Position numbers and translations under genes: made by a program
Part shown: one piece after another, positions 52,433 to 62,365 of the stretch
Numbering within the stretch: the first letter of the stretch is position 1
Layout of the letters: every line of letters starts with the position of its first letter
Assembly: GCA_018136815.1 (NCBI GenBank)
Contig: CM030931.1
Coordinates: 4,222,148-4,286,147, forward strand
From: Isochrysis galbana
Taxonomy: Eukaryota; Haptophyta; Isochrysidales; Isochrysidaceae
DNA length: 64,000 nucleotides
Direction: 5' to 3'
The notes under the pieces: generated by a model
Told to the model about the DNA's origin: nothing
The model's input: the letters and a program-made list of their open reading frames with translations, nothing else
The model's database searches: none

Positions 52433-53035
52433 CCGACACCGACTGACGGATCGAGCATGACCGCTGGCTCGATATGCGAGGAGACGGAAGGAGATCGATC
52501 GGCGGTAGGCGCGGCGGGAACGGCGGAACGTGAGGGAATGGCGCGCTCGACCACCTCCTCAGCAGAGGACGGCGAGAGGGCACGGGCTTGGGCGAGGGAT
52601 GGAGCAGATACTTCCGGGTGCGCCGAGCCCCCGGTCACCTTTACACACTACTCAAGTCAGGGCTTAGGATTGAGAAAACCTTTACATCCACAATCTCTCG
52701 CCTCCTACTCACACTGCAAAATACTCCCACGACAATGCAACCGCCATCGTTGAGCAACGGCAACGGCAAGAGCGAGGTGTAGAACCCGAAATCCGTCCAT
52801 ATCCCCGCGGTAGACAACAAATCGGTCTCGCCTGCTACTGGCCTCGTCGCAAGGTGTCGCAAGACCACATGATGAAGGTGGTCGAGTTGCGATGGTCAAC
52901 CACAATTACAAAGGTACTTTGCCACGATCTTTAGGCAGCACCCATGCGCCTCCTGGCGTGGCAACCCCTAGTCACCGCATCCGGTGGATGCCGGTCACAC
53001 GCTCGCTGCGACTGCCTCGATTGGCGGCAACCATC
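52433..53035. other. Intergenic
   Basis: A Ser/Pro/Ala-rich minus-strand frame (52638-52430) runs into the family A tail; it could be part of the gene at 51328-52122 but nothing fixes it. The rest is the 3' flank of the dynein gene. Confidence 0.3.
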
Positions 53036-55426
53036 TCAGTCAGCGACATCGGTGCCCGTGACTTTTTCGAGCGCCTGCAGCTGCTGCATTGTTGTGCGTC
53101 CCGACGGCTCCGACACAGGGCCCGTAAGCTTGTACACCTGTACCATGCCGGTTTCACAGCCCGTGACCACGACGGGGGAGTTCGGCGAAAAGGACACGCA
53201 CGAGAGCTTCGTGCCAGTTTGTATGGTATGGAAGGGGTCAAGCGTATTCGTCGAGATGTCCCACATATCCAGGCGCCCATCACCGGTGACGGAGGCGAAG
53301 ATGGTCGAATTGTCAGGCGCCCACGCTGCATCAGATACGTAATCGGACCCCGGCTGGAACGAGAACAACGCCTCGCTCTTCTCCTGGTTCCACAATTTGA
53401 TGGTCCAGTCGGCGGAGCATGATAAAAAGGTGTTGCCACAAAAGGGCGACCATCGTAACTTGTATACGGGCCCGGAATGACCAGAAAAACTCGAAAGATG
53501 CTGCTCATTGTAAGAGGTCGAGCACTTGAGCAGATTGCCGTCTTCTGTCCCAGCTATGTATATCATCGCATCTCGTGGGCAGAAATCGAAACAGAGGCCT
53601 GAGGTTCGGCGCGAGATGATGCCCTCTGATCCCTCGCCCTTGGCGGCCGAGGCCACGCGCTTGAGAACCATCAGATCGGTGTGCTCGAGCCCCTTCTTCA
53701 TGTGCCACTGTGTGACACGCCCGTCCGTAGAAATCGAGACGAGAATCTCGCCTTGCTCCTTGCCCTCATCTACCCACTTCAATCCCCACACAGGGTCGGT
53801 GTGCTTGCCGTTTGCGTGACCCGACTCCAGGATTGGCGCGTTCTCGGGCTTGCGCACGTCGTAGATGGCCACGGTCCCGTCGTATAGCCCGGCAGCCAGC
53901 AGGTTCGGGTTGCTCTTGGAAAAGGCAATGCATGTGACGCCAGAGGTCGTGGTGATGATCTTGTCCGGGAAACTCGGGTTTTTGAGCGACCAGAAGAGGA
54001 TGCGGCCATCAATCTGCTTGGTAAAGTCGAATTCACCATACGCCACAACAAGCATGTCCTTGAGCTCAGGGTTCCATTCTACACACGAAACGTTGCGACC
54101 CTCGCTCTGCTCGCAGCTGAAGCCCCACAAGTACTGCAACCCACTCGACTTGCGCATTGGCTGCATCACATTGCGGTACGCGAGATGCTGTTGGTGGTAA
54201 TTGTTCTGCACGACGGCGCGCTCGAGCGTGCGCAGCGCCGCGGGGAGCCCAGCAAGACTCTCCAGAGAGATCTCCTTGGCCTCCTTAGCCGGCTGGGCAT
54301 CAGGTTCGCCTGCTGCAGGCATCGAGTAGCTCACGCCATACATGGACTCGCCCACCATGGACGCGCCCATGCTCGCGCTCATGCTCATGCTCGTGGCGCT
54401 GAAGCTGCCGCCCCCGCCCATCGACGTCGAGAACGAGCGGTCGCCACTCACACCAAGATCACTCCTGTTTGAACCGTTGCCTCCTCGAGCCTTCCTTTCT
54501 GCCTCGGCCGCCGCTCCGATCAGTGACGGGTCGAGGTCGCCCGCCTCGTCAGGATCGGGTGCGTTGGCCTCCTCCGCGTCGTAAATGTCCCACGCATTGG
54601 CCTGCGTGCCCGCTTCGAATGTGACCATCACCGGCGTTTGCACCTCTTTAATCTTCTTCTCCCCATTCAGTGTCTGCGCAGCCCGCTCGGTGTACATGTC
54701 TGCAGTGTCAAGCCGCTTGCGCAAGAGGGCTTCATATGCCTCGTTCTGTGCCATCACAACTGCTGCCTCAGGTGAGTCTTTAGCTACGGATACACCCGGA
54801 ATGTCCAGCAGCCAGAACGTCTCGGTCTCATGCAGCTCAATTGTTTGAGGCATTGCCAGTTCCTCCTCTGTGAGTGGCTGCTTTGCCATGGCGGCCGATG
54901 CCGCAGAAGCTTTTGCCACTTCAGCAGCAGCCTTCTGGCTGGGAGTACCGTCCAGTGGCTTACTCGCATCCTCAGCCATGGCAGTCGAGACCGTCGAGGC
55001 CTCCGAGTCCGAATCGGCACTGCTCATGTTAAACAGATTGGCCGACACGTTCGCATTTGCCCCTCCCGCGACCGACACAGCGGAGCTGTTGCAGGCAGAA
55101 GCAGAGGCATTGATGCTGGCCGTCGGCGCGGCCGAAGCATCCGTGGGCACTCCGACTGGCTGGCCATCTGCGCCGGTTGGGACGGCGCGCACATCGGCAG
55201 AGAGTAGGCTTCGCGGTGTCACGTCGTTGCCCTTCGCGTCGCGCACCACCACCGGCTGAGGCCCCGCGGCAGCACCCTTCTTGGAAGCTCCGCCGTGGCT
55301 GCGAGAGGAGCGCGAGACACGCCCACTTATTGAGAGGCCGGGAGCGCGCGAGGCGTATCGGCGCGACTGTCCAGGGGCAACAGAGCGGCGAGAGGCCGAC
55401 ATACTCGACCGAGACCCCTCAACCAT
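53036..55426 (-). CDS. DNAI4: Axonemal dynein intermediate chain, DNAI4/WDR78 (IC138) type
   Basis: 796 aa in one exon from the ATG at 55426. The N-terminal half is Ala/Ser-rich and unconserved apart from LLDIPGVSVAKDSPEA. The WD-repeat half starts near residue 430: LQYLWGFSCEQSEGRNVSCV, YGEFDF, GRILFWSLKNPSFPDKI, LLAAGLYDGTVAIYDVRKP, DPVWGLKW, ILVSISTDGRVTQW, AGTEDGNLLKCSTSYNEQHL, GPVYKLRWSPFCGNTFLSC and TLDPFHT. The GRNVS, ILVSIS-DGR and YNEQ blocks fit WDR78/IC138 better than DNAI1 or DNAI2. IC138 belongs to the inner-arm f/I1 dynein that regulates ciliary waveform, so the organism has motile flagella. A pyrimidine tract covers the upstream region. Confidence 0.9.
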   Translation of the reverse strand: MVEGSRSSMSASRRSVAPGQSRRYASRAPGLSISGRVSRSSRSHGGASKKGAAAGPQPVVVRDAKGNDVTPRSLLSADVRAVPTGADGQPVGVPTDASAAPTASINASASACNSSAVSVAGGANANVSANLFNMSSADSDSEASTVSTAMAEDASKPLDGTPSQKAAAEVAKASAASAAMAKQPLTEEELAMPQTIELHETETFWLLDIPGVSVAKDSPEAAVVMAQNEAYEALLRKRLDTADMYTERAAQTLNGEKKIKEVQTPVMVTFEAGTQANAWDIYDAEEANAPDPDEAGDLDPSLIGAAAEAERKARGGNGSNRSDLGVSGDRSFSTSMGGGGSFSATSMSMSASMGASMVGESMYGVSYSMPAAGEPDAQPAKEAKEISLESLAGLPAALRTLERAVVQNNYHQQHLAYRNVMQPMRKSSGLQYLWGFSCEQSEGRNVSCVEWNPELKDMLVVAYGEFDFTKQIDGRILFWSLKNPSFPDKIITTTSGVTCIAFSKSNPNLLAAGLYDGTVAIYDVRKPENAPILESGHANGKHTDPVWGLKWVDEGKEQGEILVSISTDGRVTQWHMKKGLEHTDLMVLKRVASAAKGEGSEGIISRRTSGLCFDFCPRDAMIYIAGTEDGNLLKCSTSYNEQHLSSFSGHSGPVYKLRWSPFCGNTFLSCSADWTIKLWNQEKSEALFSFQPGSDYVSDAAWAPDNSTIFASVTGDGRLDMWDISTNTLDPFHTIQTGTKLSCVSFSPNSPVVVTGCETGMVQVYKLTGPVSEPSGRTTMQQLQALEKVTGTDVAD

Positions 55427-55439
55427 CGCGCTCTCCACG

Positions 55440-55770
55440 AGCAGCGCCACGCACCCTCTCTCTCTCTCTCGTTCCCGCTTCCCTCTTGTCCGCCACCTAC
55501 TACCTCTCTTCCCCCCCCCCCCCCCGCTCCCTCTCTTTCTCCCTCGCCTTCCCTTCTCACTCGCCCATTTCTCCCGTTCCTATGCTCTTCTCTTTTTCCC
55601 TTCATCTCTCGAGACCTTCCCTCGCTCTCTCAATTTCCTTCCCTCTCCTCCCCCCCCTTTCACATCTCTCTTCTCTACCTCCTCTCTTTCTTCCTCTCCC
55701 TCGCGTCTCCCCCCCTCCCCCCCGCCCCTCTCCGTCGCTACTCTCCTCTCTCCGCGCAAGCAGCAGTCAG
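55440..55770 (+). repeat. Pyrimidine-rich tract upstream of the dynein gene
   Basis: CT-rich, with a C run at about 55511-55526. It covers the first 300 bp upstream of the minus-strand start codon. Confidence 0.85.
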
Positions 55771-55892
55771 GCCGCAACGCCAACGGATAACGTCAGTCGG
55801 CGCGAGTTTTCTTTTAGTGATGCACACCAGGAGGGGACACCTCTCATTCTCTTCACACTTCACATTCTTTTCACATTCACATGGTTTTTGTG

Positions 55893-56600
55893 CCTACATG
55901 TGAAACACAGTCAAACTTAGAAATAAAACAGCAAAAACAGTTTTTTTTGCCGTCAAAAAAACAGAGAAAAACAGTGTAAAAACAGATGTGCGGGGGGGGG
56001 GGGGGGGCACGGCGGGACGAGGGGCGGCCCGTGTCGCGCTCCCTCCCTCCCTCCCTCCCTCCCTCTGTCCTCTGTCCTTGCTACTCTCGCCACCGCTCCA
56101 TGCCAGGCCCAGCCGCCACCGCCACCCTTCCCTTCAACCCCAACCCCGACCGAGCGTCGCGTTTCTCCCACGCTGCTGCACGATCCGCCGCCACCGCTCT
56201 CACGCTCACGACAGGGATGCGACCGCAGAGCGAGAGCAGCACACCATCATCATCACGAACATGGGAGTCGCTGCTCGATGGCTCGATGGCGGATGCGAAG
56301 CGCAGGCGCAAGACGAAGACGAACCTGAAGAACGGAGGGGAGCCATCTTCAACGGCATGCCAGCACGCGCGACCGGGCTGAGCCAGCCCATGCTGCATGG
56401 TCGCAAGCGGTAGTTCCTTGTCGCAAGGCGCTCGGACCCTGTTTGGGCGTGTGTGTGTGTGGTCCTGGTTGACGAGGAGGACCCCAACCACCCGCAGTGG
56501 CGATGCATCGGCTGCGGCGCCAATCGACGTGGAGGGGCGACACGCATCGCGGATCACTTGTTAGGCAGAGGTAACTCTGCCCGGTGCAAAGCGCAATAAG
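55893..56600 (+). mobile_element. hAT-like DNA transposon 5' end, decayed copy
   Basis: Starts with CCTACATGTGAAACACAGT, identical in reverse to 62182-62200, followed by AAACAG-type subterminal repeats. Beyond a G run, coding traces parallel those at 61260-62124: the ARATGLSQPMLHGRKR block, interrupted by a stop at about 56411, then in another frame DPVWACV, EDPNHPQWRCIGCGANRRGG and HLLGRGNSARC, a BED-type zinc-finger pattern. The rest of a transposase is absent. Confidence 0.65.
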
Positions 56601-56885
56601 GTTGTGAACACCCACCGGCGAGAGCCCAAACATGTTTGAAGGTGGTAGTGGATCACAGCTACATAGATAGCGATAGTGGTAATGGACAACAGCTACCTAG
56701 GTAGATAGTGTTAGTGGAGGAACAGGTGCACCTTAACATGTTAACACTGTTAACACGTTAACAGGTAGTTTGGTGCCGTACTAAAAAAAGGTCTAGGCGC
56801 CTCGGGATCCGCAGGCCGCAAGGCGGAGAGACAAGGGGGCGGCGCTTCCTCCCCCCCCGCGCGCGGGGGGCAGTCGGCTACCATC

Positions 56886-58053
56886 ATGGGCAAGCGCAAA
56901 GGGCGAGCGGCGATGGCGGACGACGAGGAGACGTACGAGGTGGACTTCATCGTGGCCCGCAAGCTCGTCGATGGTCTATCCCACTACCTCATCAGATGGA
57001 ACAACTAAGTTTATACTTGGTTCACCCATGGCGGGGCACGAGCCCCCCCCTCTCTCCACTCCTCCCCCGCCATGGGGGAGGAACCACCCACTCTCCTGGC
57101 ATGCCTGATGGCTTGCCAGGAGAACACTGCCATGCTGACCCATCCCTCTCCCCACAGGCACGCCTGATTCGCCCGCCCTGGCCTGTCGTGGCCAGCCCAT
57201 CCCTCTGACCAGCCCCTCCTCCCCCTGGGCCCCCCTGATCAGGACCCCCCAGCCAGCTCCAGTCGACTGGCAGGGGCTCGAGAGCCAGCGATGGAGAGGC
57301 AGGAGGGGCCAGGGCCATGCCCCAGCCTCACCTGCCCCCTGAGCTGCGCTCCCAGGCCCCTGCTGGCCTCCTGGGGACCTGAAGAGGGGCCGCAGGCGCG
57401 CGCCATGGGCCCCCGCCGCAGGCCGCAGGGAAGAGAGGAGGAAAAGGGAAGAGGGAGGGGAGGGGGGAGTGGCAGCTCTCCCCTCCGGCGTTTACGTGTC
57501 TTCTCGCCCCGTTTGGGTAAGAGAAGACGGGGGCGCCAGAACCAGGAGGGAAGGGCCGCGGCTCGCCGCGGCCACTTGCTCTTGCGAGGAGAGATTAGCG
57601 TTTCTGGGCTCCTATTCATGAGTGCCCCCCCCCCCCCTGCGTTGTTTTTACCCGAAAGGGGTTTTCCCCCAGCGTGGACTCGAGGAGAGGACGTGCTGGG
57701 GTGCGCGGGGTCGGTGCGTGCACTGGGGGGAGGACGAATATCGGGGGGAGGGGGCGGTGCCCCCTCCCCCCGGTAGCACTCGGACACCTGGCTCGTCAGG
57801 CATGGCGGGATTCCGGGACGGAAAAGTTGTGTCCAATTAGCTAGTGGGGTTGGCTAGGATATAACATTAATTATTTTAATTTAATTACCTCATCAGATGG
57901 AAGGGGTACAATGAGGCGGACGACAGTTGGGAGCCTCTCACCAACCTGGCGGGCATCGAGCAAGATGTCGCTGCGTTCGAGAGCAAGAAGAGGAAGGAGG
58001 CAATCGACTTCGGCGAGGCCATGCGAGCTCGAGCTCGAGCTGGAGGTCTATGA
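56886..58053 (+). pseudogene. Chromodomain gene interrupted by the family A insertion
   Basis: The ATG at 56886 opens MGKRKGRAAMADDEETYEVD, then VARKLVDGLSHYLIRW. The frame is broken at 57002 by an 884-bp insertion and resumes at 57903 (GYNEADDSWEPLTNLAGIEQ) to a stop at 58051-58053. Together these are the two halves of a chromodomain (aromatic cage positions Y, W, and the S-WEP strand). Chromodomains bind methyl-lysine on histone tails. The intact ancestral gene was short unless it continued into the BED-like frame downstream. Confidence 0.8.
57002..57885 (+). mobile_element. Family A non-autonomous element, full-length, with 17-bp target duplication
   Basis: Flanked by direct repeats TACCTCATCAGATGGAA at 56985-57001 and 57886-57902. 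It ends in an AT-rich tail (ATTAATTATTTTAATTTAAT), so it moved by LINE-type target-primed reverse transcription. Its body is a string of hairpins: CCCATGGCGGGG with CCCCGCCATGGG (57025-57076), CTCCTGGCA with TGCCAGGAG (57093-57122), CCAGTCGACTGG near 57260, GGCCGCGGC with GCCGCGGCC near 57556, and a 13-bp G/C stem with a 3-base loop at 57743-57771. It has no protein-coding gene. Confidence 0.88.
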
Positions 58054-58059
58054 GCATTG

Positions 58060-58315
58060 CGGCGATGGCGATGGCGACGACGAGCACCAGCGCAACACTG
58101 TATCGTTGAACGGCAGGCAGAAGGCTATTGTTTGGAAGAAGTTCAAGCGGGACATAAACCCTGGCGCCATGCCGTACATGTACGTGTGCCAAGAGATCAT
58201 GGGCCTTGGCCAGAGCGCGAAGATTTGCGGCGCTCTTATGAACACGTCATCTGGCGTGACTTGCTTATGGAACCACTTCAAGGGCAAGCATAAGGATGCA
58301 TACGTTGAGACATAG
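58060..58315 (+). pseudogene. BED-like zinc-finger fragment
   Basis: Reading KAIVWKKFKRDINPGAMPYM, then VCQEI, ICGALMN, TCLWNHFKGKHKDAY and a stop at 58315. W-F, Cys and LWNH--KH positions fit a BED-type finger as found in hAT transposases. It lies in the +1 frame relative to the chromodomain remnant upstream, so the two may once have been one chromodomain-BED protein. Confidence 0.5.
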
Positions 58316-58784
58316 ACATAGGTATCGGTAGACTTGTAGCGGTGCACTCCTAGGCGAGAGAGTGGTTAGCCTGAGGCCCACCCACACCCTTGTGGCCAGG
58401 CATACCCCTTTTGTACATGATTTGGCTGAGTTATCAGCATTTGCAACTTGGAAGGACAACATGACAGGAGACAAGTATACTATTAGAATCACAGGCCGCA
58501 CAGGCCGGCGGGCCGCATGCCGCACCGGTCGTGAAGGTGCACACCTGAAGCTGTTAGTGTGCCGGCAGGCTGGCCACCCTCCATGCCCATAGCTGAGTAC
58601 CTTTGGGGGGGGCCCAGGCCCCCATTGGCAAGAAATACCAAGTCGAAGGACTAGAGTGCTAGGAGTTGGCTGCACACCGAGTACTCCTACTCCTACCCAA
58701 AAATATGACGATCCCAGACACTAACTACTTGTACTTTTGCCCTTTCTCTCACGTTGTAGCAGAAGCGGCCGCAGCGGCGCCCGC
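58316..58784. other. Intergenic
   Basis: No gene. A GGGGGGGGCCCAGGCCCCC motif near 58603-58622 resembles the G/C head of family A. Confidence 0.4.
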
Positions 58785-59181
58785 ATGGAAGTCACGGTTA
58801 AGTCGTGGCATGCGGTGGCGAGCTGGACGTGGACGAGCGAGGACGACGTCTGTGGCATCTGCCACATGCCTCTCGATGGTTGCGCACCGGGAGCGCCCGG
58901 GCCGGGGGATGACTCTCCCGTCGTCTGGGGACGGGTGCGTGCTGCCGGACCCAAATGAGTAGCCCTGTCTCTCACGCACAGCGCTGGGACAAACCACGTC
59001 CTGAGCAGCCTGGACTCCGAAGTTCACTCTTCCGTACCACTGCGAGAAAAGGCTGAGCTCGCACCATTGCCGCCCTGTACTGCAGTGCTCGCACTACTTC
59101 CATCTGATGTGCATCAATACATGGCTACATAACAAAAACACATGTCCGATCTGTCGGCGGAAGTGGGAATTCGCCAGGTGA
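58785..59181 (+). CDS. APC11: Anaphase-promoting complex subunit 11 (RING-H2), two exons
   Basis: Exons 58785-58934 and 59086-59181 join in phase 0 across a 151-bp GT-AG intron to 81 aa (family about 84). Exon 1: MEVTVKSWHAVASWTW, DDVCGICHMPLDGCAPG, DDSPVVWGR. Exon 2: CSHYFHLMCINTWL, NTCPICRRKWEF. This is the RING-H2 of APC11, the catalytic module that recruits ubiquitin-loaded E2 to the cell-cycle ubiquitin ligase APC/C. All zinc ligands are present. A GTGAG after the last codons (GCCAG|GTGAGG) could be an alternative donor, so an extra tail exon is possible. Confidence 0.92.
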
Positions 59182-59704
59182 GGCGTCACATAGCACTTCG
59201 TACGACCAAATCGCTGCGGGGATGCGGCAGCCTCATAACCTTTTAATGCCTCCTGTGCTTGTAGTGCTCCAAAACCTGCGCCAGCTACTCCAGGTGCACC
59301 TAGGTCTGTTTCGACGATTTCAGAAGACGACGACACACAAGAATAGACGATGCGTAAGTCGACCAGGGATTTATCGGGATGTTCATGGCGTTCTTCACTT
59401 CATGATGCCCCGAATGGAGAGATCCTGTTCTTTGTGTGGTACCCTTGATTGGCTGGTTTAACTCTGTGAGTCAACTCTTGGGTTGTGGGTTGCCTCCAAT
59501 GGTCCTCGAGTAGCTAGTAGTAGTAGTATCTTGTATCTTGTTTTTTTGTGAGGTGTCTCGATATCATTACATGCGTAGACTCTTCGGGCTCGAGGTAATC
59601 TCATTTTTCAAGGGCGGAAGCGTCATCACCAATAGTTGCACTTGCCATGATTAATTAGAGGCTGCCGCGTCGTGGGCGTGCCCCTGTTACCCCCCCAAGC
59701 AATC
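59182..59704. other. Intergenic
   Basis: No gene seen; a TAG/TAGTAGTAG run near 59510-59530 and T run near 59541. Confidence 0.4.
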
Positions 59705-61060
59705 ATGGCCCCCAGGAAGCCTGCCAGCAAGCCCAAGCCGCCGAGGGGCCACTACACAGTCCATGCCCGCGATACGCGCGCAGAACAGCGGGCGCGCGTC
59801 GTCGAAGACGTGCGCAGAGCAGCCGCGCACTGCCGCTCTCACAGCGTTGGCGTCAAGGCCGCGCTTGCGCGCTTGCAAGAGGGCATTTTCCGGAGGCAAC
59901 GCGCGGCAAAGTGGCGTGGGAGCTGAAGAGGGGCACCTCAACTATCGTTAAAACGATAGGGTCATGGAGCGCGCGCCGCCGCCCGCTCTCGCTGCCGCCG
60001 CCCTCGCCGCGATGGACGAAGGGCTCATGGACACCCCCCTGTCGCCGAAGCGACCGAGACAAGACATATGGCTTTACCAAGAACGGAAAAACGTGAGAGA
60101 CCACGAGTTGGAGGCGACACTAGAAACAAACCCGTTAAATGTGCGCGACGGCGACGCGATAGAAGGAAAGATCGAAATGGAAGAACTGCTTGACGCCATA
60201 GCACAAATAGGCAACGGGAAGAGCGCGGGCCCGGACGCACTACCGGCGGAATTCTATAAGAGCTTTACAGAGCTAGTAAAACACGACTTCTTAAGAATGT
60301 TAAACACAGCCCTTGAACAGGGATGCCTAAACGTATCAATGAGGGAAGGGGACATAATACTACTATATAAGAAAGGGGACACACGGGACCCGAGAAACTA
60401 CAGGCCCATCACACTATTACAAAGCGATTACAAAATCCTTGCCAAGATACTTACGAATAGACTAAAGACGATAATAGGGAACATCATCTCGAAAGACCAA
60501 CTTGGGTTCGTCCCGAAACGCCTAATAGGGGAAGCCACCCATCTACTGCAGCTAACCTACGCATACTTAGACGAAACAGGGGAGCCTGGGCTCCTGCTAG
60601 CGCTCGACTGGGAGAAAGCCTTCGACAGAGTCAACTGGGAATTCTATCACCTTGTCCTTGAGAAACTAAAGTTCGGGAAAGACTTCCGACGATACGCGAA
60701 AGCCCTCGCAAACTCCGAGGCTAAACCCATAAGGTACATAAAAGCCAATGGGGGCAGAAGCTTCCCCTTCAACGTGGCGAGTGGAGTCCCACAGGGATGC
60801 CCGCTGTCGCCGCTAGCCTTCCTCCTAACGGCGGAAGTTCTAACCCGAGCGATCAACGAAGACGAAGGCATAGACGGCATCATGATAAACGGTGCCGAAC
60901 TGAAGATAAGCCAATTCGCGGACGACACGCAACTTCTAGCGGCTGACTACGGCAGCCTAGAGCGCTCGCTCAAATGGGTAGAAAGATACGCGGCGGCCTC
61001 GTGCGGCAAACCCAACAACCAAAAATTCGAAGGATTGAGAATGGGCTCGATGAAGAGAAA
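59705..61060 (+). mobile_element. LINE fragment with reverse transcriptase
   Basis: The main frame starts at 59964 and reads as RT from about 60170: GNGKSAGPDALPAEFYKS, LLYKKGDTRDPRNYRPI, LAKILTNRLKTIIG, LGFVPKR, LALDWEKAFDRVNWEF, SGVPQGCPLSPLAFLL and the catalytic SQFADDTQLL. It is truncated on both sides: no endonuclease upstream and no region like 23464-23934 downstream. A short basic frame (59705-59926) may be an upstream remnant. The junction carries an 8-bp inverted repeat CTATCGTTAAAACGATAG at 59942-59959. The frame runs out into unrelated sequence after about 61060. Confidence 0.85.
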
Positions 61061-61256
61061 GCGCCCACCCACGCACCCACGCACAACTGCACAACAGCCG
61101 TTGATGCCAAGAGGCAAGAGGGCCGTCGTAGGAAACTTCCTCGCCCCGCAGATTTTAGAAGTAAAGGTGAAAAATTCGACTCAGAGTGTGCGTTCTTGTA
61201 CTTTACTGGTAATGTTGTACTTTCTCTACAAATATTTACCTGTGTACCTTTGTACC

Positions 61257-62200
61257 TGCCACGCCAAGGAGGGTGGCGCGCCACAGAAGAAGACCCACTC
61301 AAGGAAGCCTCATTCACCTGCTTCACAGCCGCCTTGGCCCTCTTCTTCACATCCTTGGACGCCTCGTTCTTGCGCACCACGTCGATGAGCAGCATGAAGT
61401 TGGGGTCATCACCTTTGCACTTGGCAGAATGGCTCCTGCCAAAAAGGTGATCGACGACCCTCGTCGCTCCTCCCTTACGAATCTCGCCGCAGCCCCCACA
61501 CTTCCACACTGGGTGGTTAGGGTCTTCCTCTGATAGCACCATTACGCACTCCCACACAGGGTCAATGCGCTTGGCAGAGGTTGAGCGCTTACGCCCCGGA
61601 AGATGGGGCTGGCTCAAACCTGTGGCGCGCGTGGGAAGCACGTCGAATACGGTACCTCCCTCTCCCTCCGCGGCCTGCTGCCCCTTTGGCGCTGGGTCCT
61701 CATCCTGCTCGAGACGGCAGGCCAGCGCTTCAACCTGCTGCGTGCGCCCTCCGTTGCCGTTGAGGAGCAGCCCCCACTGATGCGCAGGCGTGTCGCGCGG
61801 TGGCAGCGGTGGCGCGTCTGAGCATTCCGCCAGGGCAGGGGTGATGGGAGCTGCCGCGGCTGAGCGTGAGGCGCGGTCGGGGTTGGGGTTGGCGGTGGCG
61901 CGCATGGTGGTGGGGGGAGGGGGGGCGATCGCGGCCGCAGAGGCGCAGAGACACAGGGGGCACCGAGCGCTACCAAGCCAGCGAGCGCGTGGCGGAGTGG
62001 CGGAGTGGTAAAAAAAGGGTATAAAGTATAAATTAAAAGTAAAAGTAGAAAGTAGTGCAAAAGAGTATATTTGCGAGTCCGCGAGCCAAGAGCCCCGGCA
62101 CCTGTGTTTCCCACTGTTTTTCACTGTGTTTCTTCAATGGCCAAACACAGACTGTTTTTGCTGTGTTTGGAAGCAGCCCCCACTGTGTTTCACATGTAGG
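61257..62200 (-). mobile_element. hAT-like DNA transposon 5' end with intact BED-type finger
   Basis: Starts (minus strand) with the 19-bp end shared with 55893-55911, then AAACACAG subterminal repeats. The frame from about 62124 continues through TRATGLSQPHLPGRKR, DPVWECVMVLSEEDPNHPVW, KCGGCGEIRKGGATRVVDHL and SHSAKCKG: a BED-type Cys2-His-Cys finger. A donor-like CGTGGCAG|GTACAAAG lies near 61257; beyond that the frame is antisense to the LINE. The DDE catalytic region is missing. Confidence 0.7.
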
Positions 62201-62365
62201 TACCTAGTGCTAGATCTAACGAGTGTCATTTAATATAAAAAATCCTCCTTCCCCCCGCCCCCCCCAAATCCGTGCCCTCGCCTCCCTCGCCTCCTCTCGT
62301 GGCTGACGGCGGCGTGTGCTCTCAGCCCATCTCTCTCTCCCCTCTTTTGGGGCGTGTGTGGCTCG

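Noticed and set aside
59942-59959. CTATCGTTAAAACGATAG as a transposon terminus
   Set aside because: It is a single short palindrome with no partner at a matching distance.
60970-61256. C-terminal extension of the BED-finger frame
   Set aside because: This part is antisense to the LINE reverse transcriptase fragment and follows a plausible splice donor, so the open frame is accidental.
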